NCBI GenBank assembly: GCA_963849365.1
Contig: CAWKHA010000004.1
Location: forward strand, 1,736,001 to 1,800,000
Length of the DNA: 64,000 nucleotides
From: CAVQCJ01 sp963849365
GTDB lineage: Bacteria > Actinomycetota > Actinomycetes > Prado026
Reading direction: 5' to 3'
Shown: piece after piece, positions 7,506 through 14,996 of the stretch
How the letters are laid out: each line of letters begins with the position of its first letter
How positions within the stretch are numbered: position 1 is the first letter of the stretch
Program-made: the position numbers and the translations under genes
The notes under the pieces: generated by a model
Told to the model about the DNA's origin: nothing
Seen by the model: the letters and a program-made list of their open reading frames with translations, nothing else
Database searches by the model: none

Positions 7506-8977
7506 ATGACCACCATGAACAGGCCAAGCGGCTCTGGCCTCGCCTCCGAGGAGCGGATCGACAAAGGGCTCAAGCCCAACGCCCTCGGACTCGTCTCCAG
7601 CATCGTGATCGGGGTCGCGTCCACCGCACCCGCGTACAGCCTCGCCGCGACCCTCGGTCTGATCGTCGTCGGAGTGGGCCTGGGCTCGCCGCTCGTGGTC
7701 CTGCTCGCGTTCATCCCGATGCTGCTGGTCTCCATCGGCTTCAGCGAGATGAACAGGGCCGACCCCGACTGCGGCACCACGTTCACCTGGGGAACCCGGG
7801 CCTTCGGCCCGTGGACCGGATGGCTCGGCGGCTGGGGCATCATCGTCGCGGACGTCCTGGTCATGGCCAGCCTGGCGCAGGTGGCGGGCCAGTACTTCTT
7901 CCTGCTGTTCAACGCGAACGACATCGGCGAGAACGCGACCAGCCCCTGGGTGCTGCTCGTCGGGGTGCTGTGGATCGTGGCCATGGCGACATCGGGTTCT
8001 CCCCGCTGGTCAGCGGCATCCTGCTGATGCTGTTCATCTACTGGGGCTGGGACACGTCCCTGTCGGTCAACGAGGAGACCAAGGACAAGCACAAGACACC
8101 GGGGCAGGCCGCCATCATCTCCACCGTTCTCCTGCTCGTCACGTACTTCCTCGTGACCCTCGCCGCGCAGTCCTTCGCCGGCATCGGTGAGAGCGGCATC
8201 GGCCTGGCCAACCCGGACCACGTCACCGACGTGATCTCGGTGCTGGGTGCCGCAGTGTTCGGCACGTCGTGGTACGGGTCGTTCCCGTCGCACCTGCTGA
8301 TCCTCATGGTGCTGACCTCGGCGGCCGCGTCCACGCAGACCACCATCCTGCCCACCGCGCGCACGACGCTCTCGATGGGCGTCTACGGCGGGCTGCCGAA
8401 GGCGTTCGCGAAGATGCACCCCAGGTACCTGACGCCGACCGTGTCGACGCTCGTCATGGGCGGCGTGTCGCTGGTGCTGTACGCCGTGATGAACTTCCTC
8501 GCCGGCGGCTTCATCATCGCCGACTCCGTCACGGCGATCGGGATCTGGATCGCCTTCTACTACGGGCTGACCGGTTTCGCCTGCGTCTGGTACTACCGCA
8601 GGACGCTGACGGAGTCCGCGCGCAACCTGTGGATGCGGGGCATCCTGCCCGGGCTCGGCGGGCTGATGCTCTACTTCGCGATGCTGTGGAGCATGAAGGC
8701 GGACTGGGACGTCGCCAGCGACCAGAGCTGGACGTCGTGGCTCATGAGCTTCCCGCCGCACTGGGAGATCGGCGGAGTCTTCATGATCTTCTTCGTGACG
8801 ATGGTGCTCGGCCTGGTCCTCGTGGTCCTGTGGCGGTTCGCCTCGCCGAGCTTCTTCGCCGGCGAGACGCTGAACCGTGCGACGCCGACCCTGGTACCGG
8901 AGGACGAGGAGACGCCGCCGGTGATCACGGTCCAGCCGCCCCACCAGACCGTCGGCCACCACGGACGCGGATCGTGA
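7506..8977 (+). pseudogene. APC-family amino acid permease, internal deletion plus frameshift
   Basis: Two pieces of one permease lie in different frames. The first (7506 to about 7986) begins MTTMNRPSGSGLASEERIDK and runs through several membrane helices (LVSSIVIGVASTAPAYSLAA, TGWLGGWGIIVADVLVMASL) to WVLLVGVLWIVAM. The second (from about 7988 to 8977) resumes with IGFSPLVSGILLMLFIYWGW in the +2 frame and ends at a normal family C-terminus (ETLNRATPTLVPEDEE). Relatives, from memory, have about 50-60 residues between these points, covering the helix after the TYICYRGIE-type motif; these are missing. A deletion not divisible by three explains both facts. Without it the gene would be an ordinary 12-helix amino acid or polyamine transporter next to glutamate dehydrogenase. 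A sequencing or assembly error is possible but would need a loss of well over 100 bases. Confidence 0.85.
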
Positions 8978-9021
8978 CCAGGGCCGCCCGGGGCCCACGG
9001 CGCCGTGGCAGGGTCTGAGCC

Positions 9022-10038
9022 GTGTACGCGTGGGTGGTCGAGACCCCCGGTCCGGTGCGGACCGGACCGCTCGTCCTGACCGAGCGGCCGGAGCCGCAGC
9101 CCGGGCCGGGTCAGGTGCGGGTGGCGGTGCGGTGCTGCGGTGTCTGCCGCACTGATCTGCACCTCGCCGAGGGGGACCTGGCGCCGCGTGCTCCGCGCAC
9201 GACGCCGGGCCACGAGGTCGTAGGCGTCGTCGACGCCGTCGGCCCCGGCGCGACCCGGCTCGCCGTGGGGCAGCGAGTGGGAGTGGCCTGGCTCGGCGGC
9301 ACCGACGGCAGCTGCCGGTTCTGCCGCCAGGGCCGGGAGAACCTCTGCCTGGCCCCGACCTTCACCGGCTGGGACGTGCACGGCGGGTACGCGCAGGCCT
9401 GCCTGGTCGACGAGCGGTTCGCCTACGTCCTCCCGGCGGGAATGGACGACGAGCAGGCGGCGCCGTTGCTGTGCGCGGGCATCATCGGCTACCGGGCCCT
9501 GCGGACCGCCTCGGTGCCGCCGGGCGGCAGCCTCGGCATCTACGGCTTCGGCGGCTCCGCCCACCTCACCGCCCAGCTGGCCCTGCGGCAGGGGATGCGG
9601 GTGCACGTGCTCACCAGGGGCGAGCACAACCGCGCGCTGGCCGAGCAGCTCGGCTGCGACTCCGTCGGTGCGGCCGGTGACCGTCCACCCGAGCCGCTCG
9701 ACGGCGCCATCCTGTTCGCCCCGGCCGGGGACCTGGTGCCGGTGGCGCTGCGGGCGCTGGACCGGGGCGGGACGCTGGCCGTCGCGGGCATCTGGCTGTC
9801 GGACATCCCCGCGCTGCATTACCAGGAAGAGCTGTTCACCGAGCGGGTGCTGCGCAGCGTCACAGCGAACACGCGCGCCGACGGCGAGGCGTTCCTGCGG
9901 CTGGCCCAACGCCTCGGCGTCCACGCCACCACCGTCCCGTACCCGATGACGGCCGCCGACCAGGCGCTCGCCGACCTCGCCGCCGGCGCCTTCGGCGGGG
10001 CCGCTGTCCTGCACGTGCCGGCGTCGTGGACGGCATGA
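9022..10038 (+). CDS. Zinc-dependent alcohol dehydrogenase (MDR superfamily)
   Basis: This 338-residue medium-chain dehydrogenase oxidises primary alcohols or reduces aldehydes with NAD(H). The catalytic zinc ligand Cys42 sits in CCGVCRTDLH, and GHEVVG (His64, Glu65) supplies the next ligands. The structural-zinc loop reads TDGSCRFCRQGRENLC, so three cysteines are present and the first of the usual four is replaced, probably by Asp95; this wording occurs in an AdhP-like subfamily. The nucleotide-binding motif is GIYGFGGSAHLTAQLA. The start GTG follows a GC-rich stretch without a strong ribosome-binding site. The next gene is 121 bp away. Confidence 0.9.
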   Translation: MYAWVVETPGPVRTGPLVLTERPEPQPGPGQVRVAVRCCGVCRTDLHLAEGDLAPRAPRTTPGHEVVGVVDAVGPGATRLAVGQRVGVAWLGGTDGSCRFCRQGRENLCLAPTFTGWDVHGGYAQACLVDERFAYVLPAGMDDEQAAPLLCAGIIGYRALRTASVPPGGSLGIYGFGGSAHLTAQLALRQGMRVHVLTRGEHNRALAEQLGCDSVGAAGDRPPEPLDGAILFAPAGDLVPVALRALDRGGTLAVAGIWLSDIPALHYQEELFTERVLRSVTANTRADGEAFLRLAQRLGVHATTVPYPMTAADQALADLAAGAFGGAAVLHVPASWTA

Positions 10039-10159
10039 CCAGCCGCCGGGCAACCCGGCCACGGGCGACCCGGCGACCATCATTCGCGCCGGATCCGTGC
10101 TCCGGGACCGTCGATGCAGTTGGATGGGCGGCATCGGCGACCCACCGCGGGAGAGGTTC

Positions 10160-11362
10160 ATGACCAGTCACGTGGCACCGAACTACCACCCGCTGCCCGT
10201 CGTCGTGGCCAGCGCCTCCGGCGTCTGGGTGACCGACGTCGACGGCCGCCGCTACATGGACTGTCTGGCCGGGTACTCGGCGCTGAACTTCGGCCACGCC
10301 CACCCCGAGCTGGTCGCGGCGGCGCAGGCGCAGCTGGAGCGCGTGACGCTGACCAGCCGGGCGTTCCAGCACGACCAGCTCGAGGCTTTCTGCACCGAGC
10401 TGGCCGACCTGTGTGGCATGCAGATGGTGCTCCCGATGAACACCGGGGCCGAGGCGGTCGAGAGCGCCATCAAGGTCAGCCGGCGCTGGGGCTATCGGGT
10501 CAAGGGCGTGCCGGACGGCACGGCCACCATCGTCGTGTGCGACGGGAACTTCCACGGCCGCACGACGACGATCGTCGGCTTCTCCACCGACCCGGCCGCC
10601 CGCGACGGGTTCGGCCCGTTCACCCCCGGCTTCCGGGTGGTCCCGTTCGGCGACGCCGCTGCCGTCGAGGACGCGATCGACGACTCCACGGTGGCCGTGC
10701 TCGTCGAACCGATCCAGGGCGAGGCCGGCGTACGGATGCCACCCGCAGGCTTCCTGCCGTCCGTGCGGGAGGCCTGCAGCAGGAACCGCGTGCTGCTCGT
10801 CGCCGACGAGGTCCAGAGCGGTCTGGGCCGGACGGGCAGCACCTTCGCCTGCGAGCTGGACGGTGTCCAGCCGGACGTCTACCTGCTGGGGAAGGCGCTC
10901 GGCGGGGGCATCGTCCCGGTCTCGGCCGTCGTCTCCAGCGCCGAGATCCTCGGGGTCCTGACGCCCGGCAGCCACGGGAGCACGTTCGGCGGGAACCCGC
11001 TGGCCTGCGCGGTGGGGCGTCAGGTGGTACGGATGCTGGCCACTGGGGAGTACCAGAAGCGGGCCAGGATCCTCGGTGAGCGGATGCACGACCGCCTCCA
11101 GGGCCTGCTCGGTCACGGCGTGGTCGAGGTCCGTGGGGTGGGCCTGTGGGCCGGCGTGGACATCGACCCGCAGATGGGGACCGGGCGCGCGGTCTGCGAG
11201 CGCCTGCTGGCGCACGGAGTGCTCGCCAAGGACACGCACGGCTCGACCATCCGGCTCGCTCCGCCGTTCGTGGCCGAGCCGGAGGAGATCGACTGGGCGG
11301 TCGGCCAGCTGGGCGCCGTGCTGCGCGAGATGGCCTCCGAACGCGTCCACCTGACCGTCTGA
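10160..11362 (+). CDS. rocD: Ornithine--oxo-acid aminotransferase (class III PLP enzyme)
   Basis: This 400-residue enzyme transfers the delta-amino group of ornithine to 2-oxoglutarate, giving glutamate semialdehyde and glutamate. The fold-type I signature runs NTGAEAVESAIKVSRRWGYR, then CDGNFHGRTTTIVGFS, VEPIQGEAGVRMP, VADEVQSGLGRTG, and LLGKALGGGIVPVSA, where Lys245 binds PLP. The N-terminus YHPLPVVVASASGVWVTDVD is typical of ornithine rather than GABA or acetylornithine transaminases. The ATG at 10160 follows GGGAGAGG; the frame is open upstream but without homology. With glutamate dehydrogenase upstream it suggests arginine/ornithine catabolism feeding the glutamate pool. Confidence 0.92.
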   Translation: MTSHVAPNYHPLPVVVASASGVWVTDVDGRRYMDCLAGYSALNFGHAHPELVAAAQAQLERVTLTSRAFQHDQLEAFCTELADLCGMQMVLPMNTGAEAVESAIKVSRRWGYRVKGVPDGTATIVVCDGNFHGRTTTIVGFSTDPAARDGFGPFTPGFRVVPFGDAAAVEDAIDDSTVAVLVEPIQGEAGVRMPPAGFLPSVREACSRNRVLLVADEVQSGLGRTGSTFACELDGVQPDVYLLGKALGGGIVPVSAVVSSAEILGVLTPGSHGSTFGGNPLACAVGRQVVRMLATGEYQKRARILGERMHDRLQGLLGHGVVEVRGVGLWAGVDIDPQMGTGRAVCERLLAHGVLAKDTHGSTIRLAPPFVAEPEEIDWAVGQLGAVLREMASERVHLTV

Positions 11363-11388
11363 CGGTCCGGCCGTACCCTGCTGACGCG

Positions 11389-11463
11389 GCCCCCGTAGCC
11401 CAACCGGTCAGAGGCAACCGCCTTAAGAGCGGCTCAGTGTGGGTTCGACTCCCACCGGGGGTA
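11389..11463 (+). tRNA. tRNA (anticodon UAA, nominally Leu) with short variable loop
   Basis: The 75-nt cloverleaf is readable by eye. The acceptor stem is GCCCCCG/CGGGGGT (11389-11395 with 11456-11462, first pair G-U), the D arm contains the GG pair at 11406-11407, and the anticodon stem is CCGC/GCGG around the loop CTTAAGA with anticodon TAA at 11424-11426. The variable loop TCAGT is only five bases, the T stem is GTGGG/CCCAC with loop TTCGACT, and the discriminator is A at 11463. No CCA is encoded. The anticodon would read UUA (Leu), but tRNA-Leu normally has a long class II variable arm, which is absent. The extra top pair of the anticodon stem (A-C) is mismatched. The charging identity is therefore uncertain. 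Confidence 0.75.
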
Positions 11464-11618
11464 CACCACCCGGGTACCCCCGCTGCCCTGGCATCCCATG
11501 GGCCCGAAGGAGACCGGAGGAGTGCGCCCGGGCCCGGTTCGATGACAGGCTGAGCCCGTGCGTCGAGCCGACGCCCGTCTCCGGCCGGCCCTCCTCTCGC
11601 CGGCAGAACGGGAGCCGA

Positions 11619-12361
11619 GTGGTGAAGCTGCGAATCGCGGGGGCCGGCGCGGCCGTCCGCGTCCTTCTGCTCGCCGGCTGCGGGAACGGTTCGGGCATCA
11701 CCGTGCCGACGCAGCGCCCGAGCCTGCCGTCCCGGTCGGCGTAGCCGTCGGTCTCGCTCCCTTCGGCCAGCACCCCGACCCCGACCCCGACCTCGACGCC
11801 CAGCCGGACATCGACCCCCACCCGGTCCACGACGCCGACTCCGACGCCGACGCCGACGCCCAGCGCGCTGTCGTCCGCCGCCGCACCGATCTCGTCCGAG
11901 TCCGACACGACCTGGCTGTGGTGGCTCGTTGCCGCTCTGGCACTCGCCGGGCTCGTCGCCGCGGCGGTGATCTGGTCACGGTCGCGGCGCACCCGCCAGG
12001 AGTGGGACCGCGGCTACGCGTCCGCGCTGGCCGAGACCGAGTGGCTCGCGCACGACCTGCTGCCGACGCTGCGACGTGCCGCGACCGCAGCGGAGCAGCT
12101 GGGTGGGTGGACTGTGGCGCGACCGCGGGTGACAGCGTTGGAGGACCAGCTCGCGACGCTGCAGTCCACCTCGCCCGACGAGCTGGGCAGTGGTCGCGTG
12201 ACGGCCCTGCTGGCCGCGGTACGGGTCGTCCGTTCCACCGTGGACGGGCCGGTCGGCCCCGGAGCGGCCGCACCGGGCCGGGCATCCGCGACGTGTCGGC
12301 AGCGTCCCGCCAGCTCGACGACGCACTCGCCTCGGTCCAGGCCGCGCCGCCCCGGCCGTAG
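11619..12361 (+). pseudogene. Lipoprotein/PT-linker/TM protein gene, broken by amber codon and frameshift
   Basis: One reading frame starts at GTG 11619 or 11622 with a lipoprotein-like signal (VLLLAGCGNGSG, lipobox LAGC). It meets an in-frame TAG at 11742-11744, then continues through a Pro-Thr repeat linker (about 11770-11870), a membrane helix (WLWWLVAALALAGLVAAAVI) and a cytoplasmic alpha-helical domain (WLAHDLLPTLRRAATAAEQL). Near 12268-12282 the plausible family ending moves to another frame (IRDVSAASRQLDDALASVQA, stop at 12359-12361), while the original frame degenerates into Arg/Pro/Ser-rich text to 12389. The PT linker-helix-cytoplasmic domain layout resembles uncharacterised actinobacterial membrane proteins. 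With two separate lesions, decay is more likely than readthrough; sequencing error at both points is the alternative. Confidence 0.65.
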
Positions 12362-12402
12362 CAGGCCGGCCGATAGCCTGCACCGGTAGCAGGGCGCGAC
12401 CG

Positions 12403-13785
12403 GTGAGCCAGGCACCCGGTGGCGCCCGTCCGGCGCCACGGCACGGAGTCAGCCTGGGTGAGGCCACCCGGGTGTGGGCGCACGTCGGGGTCAACACCTT
12501 CGGCGGGCCGGCCGGCCAGATCGCCGTCATGCACCGCGAGCTCGTCGAGCACCGGCGCTGGGTCAGCGAGCGCCGGTTCCTGCACGCGCTGAACTACTGC
12601 ATGATCGTGCCCGGACCCGAGGCGCAGCAGCTGGCCACGTACATCGGGTGGCTGATGCACGGCACGCCGGGTGGGGTGATCGCCGGATCTCTCTTCGTGC
12701 TGCCCGGCTTCGTCGCGATGCTCGCCCTGTCGATCGCGTACGCCCTCTTCGGCAACGTCACGTGGGTCTCGGGGCTGCTCTTCGGACTCCAGGCGGCGGT
12801 CGTGGCCATCGTCGCCGAGGCGGTCATCCGGATCGGCCGGCGCACCCTGCGCAGCACCCTGCTCCGGCTGCTCGCCGCCGCGTCCTTCGTCGCCATCTTC
12901 GCGTTCGCGGTGCCGTTCCCGTACATCGTCGTCGCTGCCGCTCTCGTGGGCTGGCTCGTCGGCCGGCGGCGGGCAGCGTGGTTCCCGTCGGGAACGCAGG
13001 GCTCCGGCGAAGGGACGCAGACGCGCGCGACGCTGCTCTCCGACGACGAGGCCGTGGACCACGCCACGGCCGGTCGGGCCGTGCGTGCCGCCATGGTGTG
13101 CGCGGTGCTGTGGCTGGTCCCAGTCGTGGTCCTCGTGCTCAGTCTGGGCGGCGACAGTGTGTTCGCGCAGGAGGCGGTGCTGTTCTCCAAGAGCGCGGTG
13201 GTCACGTTCGGCGGGGCCTACGCCGTCCTCGGATACGTCGCGCAGCAGGCGGTGACCACCTACGGGTGGATCGGCCCGCAGGACATGATCGTGGGGCTGG
13301 GCCTCGCCGAGACGACGCCCGGGCCGCTCGTCCTGGTGCTGCAGTTCGTCGGGTTCCTCGCGGCGTACAACAACCCCGGCCCGTTGCCGCCCCTGCTGGC
13401 CGGGACGCTGGGAGCGGTCCTCACGGTGTGGGTCACGTTCGTGCCGTGCTTCCTGTTCATCTTCCTGGGCGCTCCGTACGTGGAACGGCTGCGCGAGAAC
13501 GAGGGCTTGCGGCATGCGCTCACCGCCGTCGGCGCGGCCGTCGCCGGGGTTGTGCTCAACCTGGCGGTGTGGTTCGCGATCCACACGGCCTTCGCGACGG
13601 TGCAGAACGAGTCATGGGGGCCGGTCCAGCTGCCGGTACCGACCTGGGACAGTCTCAAGCTCGGGTCTGTCGCGATCTCCGCGCTGGCCGCGGTGCTGGT
13701 CTTCCGCTTCCGGGTCGGGACGTTGCGGGTCCTCGGCGTCTGTGCCGCGATCGGCACCGTCCTGGCCCTCGCCGGTCGCATCTGA
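12403..13785 (+). CDS. chrA: Chromate efflux transporter ChrA (bidomain CHR family)
   Basis: This 460-residue integral membrane protein has two repeated CHR domains. The first begins LGEATRVWAHVGVNTFGGPAGQIAVM with PGPEAQQLATYIGWLMHG; the second has VVTFGGAYAVLGYVAQQAVT and LGLAETTPGPLVLVLQFVGF. It exports chromate, probably by proton antiport. A hydrophilic linker (about residues 190-225) joins the halves, as in the long-chain family. The start is GTG 12403. It stands alone, with no chromate-specific regulator or reductase nearby, so the physiological substrate may be another oxyanion. Confidence 0.92.
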   Translation: MSQAPGGARPAPRHGVSLGEATRVWAHVGVNTFGGPAGQIAVMHRELVEHRRWVSERRFLHALNYCMIVPGPEAQQLATYIGWLMHGTPGGVIAGSLFVLPGFVAMLALSIAYALFGNVTWVSGLLFGLQAAVVAIVAEAVIRIGRRTLRSTLLRLLAAASFVAIFAFAVPFPYIVVAAALVGWLVGRRRAAWFPSGTQGSGEGTQTRATLLSDDEAVDHATAGRAVRAAMVCAVLWLVPVVVLVLSLGGDSVFAQEAVLFSKSAVVTFGGAYAVLGYVAQQAVTTYGWIGPQDMIVGLGLAETTPGPLVLVLQFVGFLAAYNNPGPLPPLLAGTLGAVLTVWVTFVPCFLFIFLGAPYVERLRENEGLRHALTAVGAAVAGVVLNLAVWFAIHTAFATVQNESWGPVQLPVPTWDSLKLGSVAISALAAVLVFRFRVGTLRVLGVCAAIGTVLALAGRI

Positions 13786-13878
13786 GCGCGGAAGGGGAGA
13801 GCTCGTGGCGTGCGGCGCGACCAGGTCCCGGGCAGACGCGGCCGAAGCCGGCAGTCCGGGTCCTGGCACACTCGCGCC

Positions 13879-14898
13879 GTGCACGCGGTCGTCTGCCCCG
13901 ACAAGTTCCGGGGCTCGCTGTCGTCGCGGGATGCGGCCGACCGGATAGCGGCCGGGTTCCGTGCGGCCGGCATCGACCGCGTCACGACGGCGCCGATGGC
14001 GGACGGCGGGGAGGGCACGCTGGACGCGTTGCTGGCCACGCCGGGCAGCCGGCGGCTTGCCGCTGACACGGTCGACGCAACGGGCGTGCCGTTGCAGGCC
14101 GCCTGGGGCCTGCTGGCCGACGGCACGGCCGTGGTCGAGGCGGCCACCAGTGTCGGGCTCGCGCTGCTCGGCGAGCGGCGTGACCCGGTCGGCGCGTCGA
14201 GCCTTGGTGTGGGCCGGGTGATCGCGCAGGCGTTGGACCAGCGGCCGCGCCGCCTGCTGGTCGCGGTGGGCGGAGTCGCGTCGACCGACGGAGGGCTGGG
14301 GTTGCTGGAGGCGATCGGGTGGGACCTTCGTGGCGTGGACACCGTCGTCGCCTGCGACGTGACCACCAGGTTCGTCGACGCGGCCCGCGTCTTCGCCCCA
14401 CAGAAGGGCGCCGACGCAGCCCAGGTGCGGCTGCTCACCGAACGGTTGGAGCGGTTGGCCGAGGTGTACGCGGAGCGGGCTCGGGACATCTCCGAGCTGC
14501 CCGGCGCCGGTGCGGCCGGTGGGATCGCCGGCGGCCTGGCGGCAGTGGGCGCGCGGCTCGAGCCGGGCTTCGGTCTGGTCGCCGACCTGGTCGGGCTGCC
14601 TGCCAAAGTGGCCGGCGCCGACGTCGTGGCGACGGGCGAGGGCCGGCTGGACGCGACCAGCCTGCACGGCAAGGTCGTCGGCGGGACGCTGGCCCTCCCG
14701 ATGCGTCCGGGGACCGCGCGCGTCGTGCTCGCGGGGGTGGCAGACGGTGCGACAGCGGAAGGGTTGCGCCGTGACGGGGTCGTGGTCAGGACGGTGCGCG
14801 CGCTCGCAGCGAACGACGCGGACTCCTTCGCCCGCGCCGGCGAGCTGCTCGTCGTCGCTGCCCGCGACACCGCGCAGGAACTGCTCGCCTCCCCGTGA
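13879..14898 (+). CDS. Glycerate kinase (GlxK/GarK family)
   Basis: This 339-residue kinase phosphorylates D-glycerate to phosphoglycerate. The family start VVCPDKFRGSLSSRDAADRI is intact, followed by APMADGGEGTLDALL, the glycine-rich VGGVASTDGGLGLLEAIG, the Lys-Gly motif FAPQKGADAAQV and GAGAAGGIAGGLAAVGARLEPG. The start is the GTG at 13879, which opens directly into the conserved beta strand; upstream in-frame sequence has no homology. No glyoxylate or tartrate genes are next to it. Confidence 0.93.
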   Translation: MHAVVCPDKFRGSLSSRDAADRIAAGFRAAGIDRVTTAPMADGGEGTLDALLATPGSRRLAADTVDATGVPLQAAWGLLADGTAVVEAATSVGLALLGERRDPVGASSLGVGRVIAQALDQRPRRLLVAVGGVASTDGGLGLLEAIGWDLRGVDTVVACDVTTRFVDAARVFAPQKGADAAQVRLLTERLERLAEVYAERARDISELPGAGAAGGIAGGLAAVGARLEPGFGLVADLVGLPAKVAGADVVATGEGRLDATSLHGKVVGGTLALPMRPGTARVVLAGVADGATAEGLRRDGVVVRTVRALAANDADSFARAGELLVVAARDTAQELLASP

Positions 14899-14996
14899 AG
14901 GACCCGGGACGGCTGCAGCAACCGGACGCGGCTGCTGACGCGCCGACGCCGCGTGCCTGCGCGAACGTGACCGGTCGACCTCGACAGACTGACCTC

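Noticed and set aside
5531..8998. Very long minus-strand frame opposite glutamate dehydrogenase
   Set aside because: Long antisense frames are expected in very high-GC coding DNA; its translation is Arg/Gly/His-rich without motifs.
11423..11992. Minus-strand reading frame with Val-Gly repeats
   Set aside because: It is the antisense of the Pro-Thr repeat linker of the broken plus-strand gene; the codon pattern fits the plus strand.
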